From Nocardioides islandensis (GTDB taxonomy: Bacteria > Actinomycetota > Actinomycetes > Propionibacteriales > Nocardioidaceae): a DNA stretch of 64,000 nt. Shown one piece after another: positions 27,978-36,314 of this stretch. Numbering within the stretch: the stretch's first letter is position 1; each line of letters begins with the position of its first letter. The notes below the pieces were generated by a model that was not told the origin of the DNA, ran no database searches, and saw nothing but the letters and a program-made list of their open reading frames with translations. The stretch spans positions 496,001 to 560,000 of the forward strand of contig NZ_JADKPN010000001.1 of NCBI RefSeq assembly GCF_015352455.1. Direction: 5' to 3'. Both the position numbers and the translations under genes were made by a program.

Positions 27978-29299
27978 CCGTCTACCGCGGCACGTTCGTC
28001 GACACCCCGCTCAGCCCCTTCAAGGGCCACCACCTGCGCGCCGACCAGGACGCGGCAGTGCTGGTCCGCGACGGCGTCATCGCCGCCCGCGGCCCGGCCG
28101 ACGACCTGCTGCGCGACCACCCCGCGGACGAGGTCGTCGACCTCACGGGCGGCCTGGTGCTGCCCGGGTTCGTGGACACCCACGTGCACTTCCCGCAGGT
28201 ACGGGCGATCGGCGGGCTCGGCATGCCGCTGCTCGACTGGCTCGAGCGCTGCGCCCTGCCGGAGGAAGCGCGCCTGGCGGACACGACGTACGCCGCCGGG
28301 GTCGCGGCCGACTTCCTCGACGGGCTGGCGCGCGCGGGCACGACCACGGCGCTGGTGTTCGGCAGCCACTTCGCCGGCGCGGTCGACGCGCTGTTCGAGG
28401 AGGCCACCCGCGTCGGGCTGCGCATCACCAGCGGGCTGGTCCTCAGCGACCGGATCCTGCGCGCCGACCTGTTCACCGACCCCGACCGGGCGTACGCCGA
28501 GGGCGCCGAGCTCGCGAAGCGGTGGCACGGGGCGGGCAACCCAGCTGGCCGCACGAGGTACGCCGTCACCCCGCGCTTCTCCCTCTCCTGCACCGACCCG
28601 CTGCTCGAGTCGGCGGGCGCGTTGCTGCGCGACGTGCCCGACGCCTGGTTCACCTCCCACATCAACGAGAACCCCGAGGAGATCCGCGGCGTCCGCGACC
28701 TGTTCGGCTGCGACTACGCCACGACGTACGACAAGCACGACCTCCTCGGCCCGCGCTCGGTCCTCGCCCACGACGTGCACCCCACCCGGGGCGAGCTGCG
28801 GCTGATGTCGCAGCGGGGCGTGGCGGTCGCACACTGCCCCACCAGCAACGCCGCCCTGGGCAGCGGGCTGTTCTCGCTCGGGGCGCACCTGGCCTACGGC
28901 GTGCGCGTCGCCCTCGGCTCCGACGTCGGCGCGGGCACGGGCTTCTCGCTGTTCAAGGAGGGCCTGCAGGCGTACTTCTGCCAGCAGCTCCAGGGCCGCG
29001 ACGGGCACCGTCTCACCGCCGGCCACCTGCTCCACCTGGCGACCGCCGCCGGCGCCGACGCGCTCGGCCTTGCCGACGTCATCGGTGACTTCGAGGTCGG
29101 CAAGGAGTACGACGCGCTCTGGCTGCGTCCCGAGCCCGGCACCACCCTCGACGTGGCGCTGCGGCACGCCGACTCCCCCGACGACGCGCTGGCCAAGGCG
29201 TTCGCGCTGGCGACCCCGGCCGACGTCCGCCAGACCTGGGTGGCCGGCTCCCCGATTCGTCAGCAGACGTCCCGCGGCGGCGACCCGGACGATCGCTGA
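27974..29299 (+). CDS. guaD: Guanine deaminase
   Basis: A 441-residue zinc amidohydrolase that deaminates guanine to xanthine and so feeds the xanthine dehydrogenase encoded just upstream. The metal site is seen in FVDTHVHFPQ, SHINENPEEI and GSDVGAGTGFS, with HCPTSNAALGSGLF typical of guanine deaminases. The family-specific GMPLLDWLE also appears. It is the last gene of the purine run, and its stop codon lies inside the right arm of a 12-bp hairpin. Confidence 0.93.
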   Translation: MTVYRGTFVDTPLSPFKGHHLRADQDAAVLVRDGVIAARGPADDLLRDHPADEVVDLTGGLVLPGFVDTHVHFPQVRAIGGLGMPLLDWLERCALPEEARLADTTYAAGVAADFLDGLARAGTTTALVFGSHFAGAVDALFEEATRVGLRITSGLVLSDRILRADLFTDPDRAYAEGAELAKRWHGAGNPAGRTRYAVTPRFSLSCTDPLLESAGALLRDVPDAWFTSHINENPEEIRGVRDLFGCDYATTYDKHDLLGPRSVLAHDVHPTRGELRLMSQRGVAVAHCPTSNAALGSGLFSLGAHLAYGVRVALGSDVGAGTGFSLFKEGLQAYFCQQLQGRDGHRLTAGHLLHLATAAGADALGLADVIGDFEVGKEYDALWLRPEPGTTLDVALRHADSPDDALAKAFALATPADVRQTWVAGSPIRQQTSRGGDPDDR

Positions 29300-29306
29300 C
29301 GAATCG
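29253..29306. terminator. Inverted repeat spanning the guaD stop
   Basis: CGATTCGTCAGC (29253-29264) and its exact complement GCTGACGAATCG (29295-29306) form a 12-bp stem across a 30-base GC-rich loop. The right arm contains the guaD stop codon and ends 7 bases before the poxB stop, so it could end transcription from both sides. Confidence 0.6.
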
Positions 29307-29313
29307 CGAGAGG

Positions 29314-31035
29314 TCAGCGCGACTCCAGGGCCTCCTTGGACTTGGCGATCGCGAAGCCCCAGCCCTGGGCGAGCGTCGGCTTGGGAGGTACGGAGACCTC
29401 GTCGGGGTTGGTGACGACGTCGAGCAGGGTCGGGGCGTCGGTGCCGAGGGCCCAGGCGACGGCCTCGTCCAGGGACGCGGGGTCGGTGACCCGGCGGGCC
29501 TGCAGGCCCATGGCGAGGGCGACCGCACAGAGGTCGGGGTTGTCGAGCTCGGTGCCGAACTCCGGCAGGCCGCCCTGCTCCTGCTCGAGCTTCACCATGC
29601 CCAGCCGGCCGTTGTCGAAGACCACGACGGTGAGCGGCAGCCGGTAGGTCACCGCGGTCCGCAGGTCGCCGAGCAGCATCATCAGGCCCCCGTCGCCGCT
29701 GAAGGAGATGACCTGCCGCGAGCGGTCCAGAGCCTGTGCGCCGAGGGCCTGGGGCAGGGCGTTGGCCATCGACCCCAGGTTGTAGGAGCCGACGAGCTGC
29801 CGCCGGTCGCTCATCGTCACGAACCGCGACAGCCACACCGTCGACATCCCCGTGTCGGTGGTGAACACCGCGTCCGGCGCCGCGTGCCGGTCGACGGTGG
29901 CCGCCACCGCCTCGGGCCGGATCCGGTCGTCGGGGTTGTCGAACACCGCGCGCACCTTGCCGATCAGCGTCGAGTCGTGGTGCGGGTCGAGCAGCGACTC
30001 CTGACGCGCGTGCCAGTCGTCGTACGCCGCCACGGCTTTGTCGAGATGCGCGCTGTCGGTCCGCGCGGTGAGCCGCGGGACCAGCGCACGAAGTGTCTCC
30101 CCGACGTCGCCGACCAGCGCGTGTGCGACCGACGTGCGCCGGCCGACGTGGGCCTGCCGGGCGTCGAGCTGGATGACGGTCTTCCCGGTCGGGTACCAGT
30201 CGCGGTACGGGAAGTCGGTGCCGAGCAGGAACAGCACGTCGCCGTCGTCCATCGCGCCGGCCGCCGCCGGGTTGCCGATCAGCCCGGACTGGCCGACCTG
30301 GAACCGGTTGTCGTGCTCGAGCCCCTCCTTGGCCTTCAGCGTCAGCACCATCGGCGCCTGCAGCGTCTCGGCCAGGGTGAGCACGCGGTCGCGCGCCTCG
30401 CGCGCGCCGCGGCCGACGAGCAGGGTGACCGACGACGCGCCGTTCAGCACCTCGGCGGCGGTCGCGAGCTGGTCCTCGGACGCCGAGGCCCAGCGGCCGG
30501 GCGGCGCGAAGGTCGCCGGCCGCGCATGCTTGGGCAGCTCCTGGTCGCCGAGGTCGCCCGGCAGCGTGAGCACCGCGACCCCCTGCTCGGCGTACGCCGC
30601 GTTGACGGCCTGCTCCAGCATCAGCGGCAGCTGGGCGGGCGAGGTGACGGTCCGGCAGTACACGGCCACGTCCGCGAACAGCCGGTCGTTGTCGACCTCC
30701 TGGAAGAAGTCGCTGCCCAGCTCCTCGCTCGGGACCTGTCCGCAGATCGCCAGCACCGGCGCGTGCGACTTCTTGGCGTCGTACAGGCCGTTGAGCAGGT
30801 GGATCGACCCTGGGCCGACGGTGCCCATGCAGACGCCGATCCGGCCGGTGAGCTGGGCCTGCGCGCTGACGGCGAAGGCGGCGGCCTCCTCGTGACGTAC
30901 GCCGACCCACTCGACCCGATCCTCGGTGCGGATCGCCTCGGTCACCGGGTTGAGGGCGTCGCCGACGACGCCCCACACCTGGGTGACGCCGTGCTCGGCG
31001 AGGGCGGTCACGATCGAGCTGGCGACGGTCGGCAT
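29314..31035 (-). CDS. poxB: Thiamine-diphosphate-dependent pyruvate oxidase/dehydrogenase (quinone type)
   Basis: A 573-residue ThDP enzyme, most like membrane-linked pyruvate:quinone oxidoreductase, which makes acetate and CO2. N-terminal pyrimidine-binding domain: GVVGDALNPVTEA and the activating Glu in VGVRHEEAAAFA. Central FAD/nucleotide domain about 190-340. The C-terminal ThDP-magnesium motif is SGDGGLMMLLGDL with the partner FDNGRLGMV. The C-terminal end is shorter than a clear lipid-binding helix, so the electron acceptor is uncertain. It is encoded one base after the glutamate-synthase-like gene with AGGAGG as ribosome binding site, so the pair is one operon. Confidence 0.85.
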   Translation of the reverse strand: MPTVASSIVTALAEHGVTQVWGVVGDALNPVTEAIRTEDRVEWVGVRHEEAAAFAVSAQAQLTGRIGVCMGTVGPGSIHLLNGLYDAKKSHAPVLAICGQVPSEELGSDFFQEVDNDRLFADVAVYCRTVTSPAQLPLMLEQAVNAAYAEQGVAVLTLPGDLGDQELPKHARPATFAPPGRWASASEDQLATAAEVLNGASSVTLLVGRGAREARDRVLTLAETLQAPMVLTLKAKEGLEHDNRFQVGQSGLIGNPAAAGAMDDGDVLFLLGTDFPYRDWYPTGKTVIQLDARQAHVGRRTSVAHALVGDVGETLRALVPRLTARTDSAHLDKAVAAYDDWHARQESLLDPHHDSTLIGKVRAVFDNPDDRIRPEAVAATVDRHAAPDAVFTTDTGMSTVWLSRFVTMSDRRQLVGSYNLGSMANALPQALGAQALDRSRQVISFSGDGGLMMLLGDLRTAVTYRLPLTVVVFDNGRLGMVKLEQEQGGLPEFGTELDNPDLCAVALAMGLQARRVTDPASLDEAVAWALGTDAPTLLDVVTNPDEVSVPPKPTLAQGWGFAIAKSKEALESR

Positions 31036-31036
31036 G

Positions 31037-32575
31037 TCAGGTCCTCCTGGAGGTCGGTCGGAAGGTGTCGGCCGAGGCGGCGGCCCAGTCGCCGGCCCAG
31101 GACTCGGGCGGGTCGGTGAGGAGCTCGCCGGGTTCGAGCCACTCGTACAGCTCGGCGTACGACCGGTTCTCGTGCGGCGAGATGTTCAGGCGCAGCTGGT
31201 GCGGACTGAGGTCGGCGGGGTCGCGCACCCCCATCGCGGCCATCAGCTTCACGGCCTCCGCGACCGTCGCCTCGTGGAACTGCTTGACCCGGACCGACTT
31301 GTCGCCGACGACGAGAGCCCGCTGGCGTCGTGCGCTCTGGGTCGTCACGCCGACCGGGCAGGTGTCGGTGTGGCAGCGCTGGGCCTGGATGCAGCCGACG
31401 GCGAACATCATGGCCCGGGCGGCGTTGGTGTAGTCCGCACCCTGGATCAGCCGCTTGACGATGTCGTTGCCGGCCGCGACCTTGCCGCTGGCGCCGACGC
31501 GCACCCGGTCACGCAGTCCCGCGCCCACGAGCGCGTTGTGGACCGTCATCAGGCCGAAGGTGAGCGGCATCCCGACGTGGTCCTCGAACTCCAGCGGCGC
31601 TGCTCCGGTGCCGCCCTCGGAGCCGTCGACGATGATGAAGTCCGGCGTGGTGCCGACCTCGAGCATCGCCTTGACCATCGCCAGCACGTCGACCCGCGAG
31701 CCGACGCACAGCTTGAACCCAGCCGGCTTGCCGCCCGACAGCTCGCGCATCCGCGCGACGAACTCGATCAGCTGCACGGGCGTCGTGAACACCCGGTGCG
31801 TGGACGGGCTGACGCACTTCTCGCCCTGCGGCACCTCGCGGATCTGCGCGATCTCCTGGCTCACCTTCGCGGCGGGCAGCACCCCGCCGATGCCCGGCTT
31901 GGCGCCCTGGCTGAGCTTCAGCGAGGTCATCTTCACGACGTCGTACGACGCCTTCTCCCGGAACTGGGCGGCGTCGAAGTCGCCGTCCTTCGTCCTGGTG
32001 GAGAAGTACCCGGTGCCGATCTCCCAGACCAGGTCGCCGCCGTGCTCGAGGTGGTACGGCGAGAGCCCGCCCTCCCCGGTGTCGTGCGCGAAGCCGCCCG
32101 TCGCGGCGCCCTGGTTGAGCGCCCGGATCGCGTTGGCCGACAGCGCGCCGAAGCTCATCGCGGAGACGTTGAGCAGCGACATGGAGTAGGGCCGCGTGCA
32201 GTCGGGTCCGCCGACCGTCACGCGGGGCGGCTGCTCGGGCTCGGGGACGGGGAGGCTGGAGTGGACGAGGTACTCGTAGCCCGGCTCGTTGACGTCGCGC
32301 TCGGTGCCGAACGCCTGCTCGCCGGCGATGCCCTTGGCCCGCTCGTAGACGATCGAGCGAATGTCGCGGTCGAAGGGCCGGCCGTCCCAGTTGCGCTCGA
32401 CGAAGTACTGCTGGAGCTCGGGCCGGACGCCCTCCAGCAGGAAGCGCGCGTGCCCGATGACCGGGTAGTTGCGCAGGATCGAGTGCTTGCGCTGGAGCAG
32501 GTCGTGAGCGGCGACGACCGCGAGACCGGCGGCTCCTGCGAGGGCGGCGGAGACCGCCGAGGACAGGGAGGGCAC
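31037..32575 (-). CDS. FMN-binding glutamate synthase family protein
   Basis: A 512-residue protein matching the FMN/iron-sulfur synthase domain of glutamate synthase, without the glutaminase domain. It has a hydrophobic N-terminal segment (ALAGAAGLAVVAAHD) that could anchor it to the membrane. Domain evidence: MSFGALSANAIRALNQGAA, LSQGAKPGIGGVLP, IIVDGSEGGTGAAPLEF and the cluster cysteines in GCIQAQRCHTDTCPVGVTT. Archaeal-type relatives may make glutamate or do unrelated redox chemistry; the substrate is unknown. The GTG at 32575 follows TAGCGT by 8 bases, a leaderless-type start. It is co-transcribed with poxB. Confidence 0.85.
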   Translation of the reverse strand: MPSLSSAVSAALAGAAGLAVVAAHDLLQRKHSILRNYPVIGHARFLLEGVRPELQQYFVERNWDGRPFDRDIRSIVYERAKGIAGEQAFGTERDVNEPGYEYLVHSSLPVPEPEQPPRVTVGGPDCTRPYSMSLLNVSAMSFGALSANAIRALNQGAATGGFAHDTGEGGLSPYHLEHGGDLVWEIGTGYFSTRTKDGDFDAAQFREKASYDVVKMTSLKLSQGAKPGIGGVLPAAKVSQEIAQIREVPQGEKCVSPSTHRVFTTPVQLIEFVARMRELSGGKPAGFKLCVGSRVDVLAMVKAMLEVGTTPDFIIVDGSEGGTGAAPLEFEDHVGMPLTFGLMTVHNALVGAGLRDRVRVGASGKVAAGNDIVKRLIQGADYTNAARAMMFAVGCIQAQRCHTDTCPVGVTTQSARRQRALVVGDKSVRVKQFHEATVAEAVKLMAAMGVRDPADLSPHQLRLNISPHENRSYAELYEWLEPGELLTDPPESWAGDWAAASADTFRPTSRRT

Positions 32576-32583
32576 GTCTGTCG

Positions 32584-32589
32584 ACGCTA
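32584..32589 (-). promoter_or_regulatory. -10 element for the glutamate-synthase-like/poxB operon
   Basis: On the minus strand TAGCGT lies 8 bases before the GTG at 32575. Confidence 0.5.
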
Positions 32590-32684
32590 ACCCTCCGCGG
32601 TCGCCGGTCCTTGCACCCGTCGGGGTGAGTGACCCACCCAAGGGTGTGTGGTGGGCGGGTGCGCGGCCCCGCCAGGATGCGGGG

Positions 32685-33377
32685 ATGTCCTTGACGAGCA
32701 CGGCGGACCAGCGGCGTACCACGCAACCCCGGAAGCGCGGGTGGGCGGCGACCGCGGGACTCGTCGTGCTGGCCTGGGTGCTGATCTGCGCGGTGCTCGT
32801 CGGCTGGGGCTGGCTGCTCACCCATTCCCTCGAGAAGTCGATCGACCCGACCGACAACGACATCGCGCGCTGGTTCGCCGACGAGCGCACCTCCGGGCTC
32901 GAACCGTACGCCGACGCCGGGACCTTCCTCGGCGAGACGATCGTCGGCGCCTCGGCGTTCACGGTCGTCGGGATCCTGGTCAGCCTGGTCCGGCGCACCT
33001 GGATCCCCATCCTGCTGGTCGCGATCCTCGAGGCGGGGCTCGGTGCCTACTACTTCGTGGCCACCCACCTCATCACCCGCGACCGGCCGCCGGTGAAGAT
33101 CCTGGACGCCGGCCTCGACCCGAACGCCAGCTTCCCGTCCGGCCACACCGCCACCGCCCTGGTCTTCTGCGTCGGCACGCTGGTGCTGATCTGGACGTAC
33201 TTCCGCTCCGCGCGCTGGTGGTTCGTCTGGCTGCTCCTGCTACCGGTCGCGACGGTGCTGGCGCGTCTGTACCAGGGCGCCCACCACCTCACCGACGTGC
33301 TGACCAGCGTCGTCTACGCCTCGGTGTGGCTCGCGGTCGTCGCGGCGCTGGTGCTGCCGAGGCGGGACCGGGTCTGA
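32685..33377 (+). CDS. PAP2-family membrane phosphatase
   Basis: A 230-residue integral membrane phosphatase of the phosphatidic-acid/undecaprenyl-diphosphate type. The three active-site motifs are visible: HLITRDRPP, then NASFPSGHTATAL, then RLYQGAHHLTDV with the nucleophile-partner His and Asp. There are five or six membrane helices. The ATG at 32685 is chosen because CAGGAT sits 6 bases upstream and the helices follow. The substrate is likely a lipid phosphate. Its stop codon TGA is the first three bases of the repeat array that follows. Confidence 0.88.
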   Translation: MSLTSTADQRRTTQPRKRGWAATAGLVVLAWVLICAVLVGWGWLLTHSLEKSIDPTDNDIARWFADERTSGLEPYADAGTFLGETIVGASAFTVVGILVSLVRRTWIPILLVAILEAGLGAYYFVATHLITRDRPPVKILDAGLDPNASFPSGHTATALVFCVGTLVLIWTYFRSARWWFVWLLLLPVATVLARLYQGAHHLTDVLTSVVYASVWLAVVAALVLPRRDRV

Positions 33378-33752
33378 GGGTGCCGGAAACCGTGCGGATC
33401 GCCGCACCCCTGGGGGGCCGGGCCTGAGGGTGCCGGAAATCGTGCGATCGCGCGGTTATTGCAGGTCTCGGGCCGAGAAACCTGCCATTTCCGCGCGATC
33501 GCGCCGAAACGGGCACCCCAGCGGGCCACCGCCGTGAGGGTGCCGGAAATCGTGCGATCGCGCGGTTATTGCAAGTCTCGGGCCGAGAAACCTGCCATTC
33601 CCGCGCGATCGCGCCGAAACGGGCACCCCAGCGGGCCACCGCCGTGAGGGTGCCGGAAATCGTGCGATCGCGCGGTTATTGCAAGTCTCGGGCCGAGAAA
33701 CCTGCCATTTCCGCGCGATCGCGCCGAAACCGGCACCCCAGCACAGCCACCC
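33375..33752. repeat. Tandem array of 110-bp structured repeats
   Basis: Three units (33425-33534, 33535-33644, 33645-about 33750) are nearly identical. A shortened leading copy (33375-33424) keeps only the two ends of the unit. Each unit begins TGAGGGTGCCGGAAA and contains CGATCGCGCGG, later answered by its complement CCGCGCGATCG (11-bp stem), and CTCGG-G-CCGAG at the apex. In unit 1 the apex stem is extended by GCAGGT/ACCTGC; units 2 and 3 share a G-to-A change that breaks it. Two GCGATCGC octamers occur per unit. No coding frame is credible here. The array fills the whole gap between two convergent genes. Confidence 0.92.
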
Positions 33753-34640
33753 TCAGGACGCGTCCAGCACCTCGTGCAGCGTGACGCCGAACTCGACCGG
33801 CTTGCCGGCGTACGGGTTCTCGGGGCCGCCACCGACGAAGCCGCCGTGGTGGCTGGGGAACATCGCGACGTCGGCGCCGAGCTTGTCGGCCACGGCGCGA
33901 GCCGTGCGGGCGGTGATCGTGTCGCCGGTCTCCTCGCCGACGCCGAGCACGACGCGGGTACCGGACGAGCGGATGGCGTCGAGGTCGTACTCGTACCGCG
34001 TCACCGTGACGGCCCGCTCGGAGAGCAGCATGTCGTCGCGGTTGCCGTCGTCCTCGGTGGGCATCCCGAACATCGCCGGGTCGGCGGGCGGCTGGGCGAA
34101 GTAGGCGTCGGTGAACTCGCCCGGCCACATCGTCAGCGCGATGAACTGGGCCATGCCGGCGCCGAAGCCGCGGTCCTGGTAGGCCTCCCGGACACCGCGG
34201 AAGGCGCGGTCGGCCTCCTCGGCGTCGTTCGGGAGCGCCCAGGTCGAGGGCGGTTCGTGGGCGACGAGGGTGGCGACGTCGCGGGGGTGCAGCGAGACCC
34301 ACGTGAGTCCGGCGACGGCACCGCCGCTCGAGCCGAACACGTCGACGCGACCCTGCCCGAGGTGGGCGGCGAGCGCGTGCAGGTCGGCCGCCTGGTTCTG
34401 CGGGGTCTGGTCGTGGCGACCGTCGCGGCGCACCGCGCTGCGACCCAGGCCGCGCGGGTCGTAGGTGACGACGGTGCGGTCCGGGAACTGAGCGGCCAGG
34501 TCGGTGAAGCCGTCGGCCTGCATCGGCTGGCCGATCATGAACAGCAGAGGCCGTCCGTCGGCGGTCGGGACGGGTCCGTGCACGTCGTAGACGAGGTCGA
34601 CGTCGGGCAGGTGCAGGGTCTCGGTGGTGGTCGAGGTCAT
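33753..34640 (-). CDS. Alpha/beta hydrolase
   Basis: A 295-residue hydrolase. Features are LLFMIGQPM (oxyanion region), DRTVVTYDPRGLGRS, the nucleophile elbow VFGSSGGAVAGL, VVLGVGEETGD for the acid region, and a C-terminal FPSHHGGFVGG with the catalytic His. The ATG at 34640 has AAGGAG upstream. The ATG 24 bases earlier lies in a duplicated ATGACCTCGACCA and lacks a good site. The stop codon lies in TGAGGGTG at the far edge of the repeat array, mirroring the PAP2 gene on the other side. The substrate is unknown. Confidence 0.82.
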   Translation of the reverse strand: MTSTTTETLHLPDVDLVYDVHGPVPTADGRPLLFMIGQPMQADGFTDLAAQFPDRTVVTYDPRGLGRSAVRRDGRHDQTPQNQAADLHALAAHLGQGRVDVFGSSGGAVAGLTWVSLHPRDVATLVAHEPPSTWALPNDAEEADRAFRGVREAYQDRGFGAGMAQFIALTMWPGEFTDAYFAQPPADPAMFGMPTEDDGNRDDMLLSERAVTVTRYEYDLDAIRSSGTRVVLGVGEETGDTITARTARAVADKLGADVAMFPSHHGGFVGGGPENPYAGKPVEFGVTLHEVLDAS

Positions 34641-34723
34641 CGGGGTCTCCTTGGTCGAGGTCATGCTCACGCGACGTACGGTCGTCGCCGGCTTCGACAT
34701 CGGCCCGCACGGAAAGTCATCGG

Positions 34724-36310
34724 TCACACGATGGACCGGTCGCGCCCCTCCCAGTAGGGCCTGCGCAGGTCGCGCTTGAGGATCTTGCCGGTCGGGTTTC
34801 GCGGCAGTGCGTCGAGGACGTCCACGGACGTCGGGCACTTGTACGCCGCCAGGTGCTCGCGGCAGTAGGCGATCAGCTCCTCCGGCGTCGCCGACGCGTC
34901 CGGCTGGAGGGACACCACCGCCTTGACGGTCTCGCCCCACTTCTCGTGCGGGACGCCGATGACCGCGACCTCCATGACGGCCGGGTGCTCGGCCAGCACC
35001 CGCTCGATCTCGGGCGAGTAGATGTTCTCGCCGCCGCTGATGATCATGTCCTTGATCCGGTCCTCGACGAACACGAACCCGTCCTCGTCGACCTTGCCCA
35101 TGTCCCCGGTGCGGAACCAGCCGTCGGAGAGCACGACGGCCGCGGTCTCCGACGGCTTGCCGAGGAACCCCTTCATCAGCTGGGGAGTGCGCAGCCAGAT
35201 CTCGCCGTGCTCGCCGACCGGCAGGTCCTCCAGCGTCGCCGGGTCGACGATGCGCAGCTCCATCCGGGGGATCGGCCGGCCGGCCGACACCAGCCGTTCG
35301 GGATGGTCCCCGGCCGCCGCCGCCCGGTGCTCCTCCGGCATCAGGTGGGTGGCCACGCCGCCGACCTCGGTCAGCCCGTAGACCTGGATGAAGTCGGTCC
35401 CGGGCCACGCGCTCATCGCCGCCCGCAGCAGGGGCAACGGCATCGGCGAGGCGCCGTAGGTGTAGGTGCCCAGCCTCCCGAACACCGCGATCGCCTGTTC
35501 ACCCGACTGGAGCACCTGGGCGAGCACGGCCGGCACCAGGAACGTCCGGTTCGCCCCGGCCATGATCGCGCCGGCCAGCGAGGCCCCGTCCGGGTCACGG
35601 GTCATGATGCTGGTGACGCCGTCGTGGATCCCGAAGAGCACGTACGACGAGCCACCGACGTGGAAGAGCGGCATCGCGACCAGGTTGACGTCGCCCTCCT
35701 CGAACACCCAGCCGTCGTGGGCGTTCACGGTGTGGGCGAGCATGTTGGCCTGCGAGAGCATCACGCCCTTGGGGTGGCCGGTGGTGCCCGACGAGTACAT
35801 GACGAGCACGGTGTCGTCGCTCGTCACGTCCGGCGGGCGGTCGATGGGTGTGGCAGCGGCCAGCAGCTGTTCGTACTGGTCGCCGGGCGCTCCGTCCGGC
35901 GTCACCTCCACCACCCGCTCCACCCGCGGCAGCCGGTCCCGCAGCTCGTCCACGAGCGGCATCAGCTCGCTGCCGACCAGCAGCATCCGCGACCCGGCGT
36001 CGTTGACGGCGTAGTCGACCTCGTCCCCGGCCAACCGGAAGTTCACGATCGCGTTGGCCGCGCCGACCATCGAGCAGGCGAACGTGAGCTCCACGCACGA
36101 CGGGTGGTTCTTGTCGACGAACGAGACCACGTCGCCGCGCCCGATCCCCATGTCCTGCAGGGCTCCCGCCAACCGGCGCACGCGGTCCCACCACTGCGAC
36201 CAGGTCCACGAGCGGTTCAGGTACGACACCGCGGTCTCGTCCGGCTTCACCTCCGCCCAGTGCTCGAGGCGGTCGGTCAGGAAGGCGGGCTGGCTGATCG
36301 GCTGGGCCAT
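34724..36310 (-). CDS. Acyl-CoA synthetase (AMP-dependent ligase)
   Basis: A 528-residue adenylate-forming enzyme that activates a carboxylic acid to its CoA ester. The P-loop-like motif is MYSSGTTGHPKG near residue 172. Then come YGLTEVGG, the hinge motif GWFRTGDMGK followed by EDRIKDMIISGGENIYSPE, and the C-terminal catalytic Lys in NPTGKILKRDLR. The chain is of fatty-acyl/aryl-CoA ligase type. It follows malate synthase by 4 bases with GCAGGAGAG as ribosome binding site, so the two form an operon. Acid specificity is not readable. Confidence 0.88.
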   Translation of the reverse strand: MAQPISQPAFLTDRLEHWAEVKPDETAVSYLNRSWTWSQWWDRVRRLAGALQDMGIGRGDVVSFVDKNHPSCVELTFACSMVGAANAIVNFRLAGDEVDYAVNDAGSRMLLVGSELMPLVDELRDRLPRVERVVEVTPDGAPGDQYEQLLAAATPIDRPPDVTSDDTVLVMYSSGTTGHPKGVMLSQANMLAHTVNAHDGWVFEEGDVNLVAMPLFHVGGSSYVLFGIHDGVTSIMTRDPDGASLAGAIMAGANRTFLVPAVLAQVLQSGEQAIAVFGRLGTYTYGASPMPLPLLRAAMSAWPGTDFIQVYGLTEVGGVATHLMPEEHRAAAAGDHPERLVSAGRPIPRMELRIVDPATLEDLPVGEHGEIWLRTPQLMKGFLGKPSETAAVVLSDGWFRTGDMGKVDEDGFVFVEDRIKDMIISGGENIYSPEIERVLAEHPAVMEVAVIGVPHEKWGETVKAVVSLQPDASATPEELIAYCREHLAAYKCPTSVDVLDALPRNPTGKILKRDLRRPYWEGRDRSIV

Positions 36311-36314
36311 GCGC

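Noticed and set aside
27527..30976. 1149-codon minus-strand frame across guaD and poxB
   Set aside because: It runs antisense to guaD and out of frame with poxB, both of which have full catalytic motifs.
33375..33752. CRISPR-like array
   Set aside because: Units are directly adjacent with no unique spacers, are 110 bp long, and no cas genes are nearby.
33459..33784. Short open frames running through the 110-bp repeats on both strands
   Set aside because: They are the same frame repeated by the array, have no start context, and differ only where the repeat differs.
35595..36209. Alternative frame within the acyl-CoA synthetase
   Set aside because: It overlaps a gene with complete family motifs and has no start site or similarity of its own.
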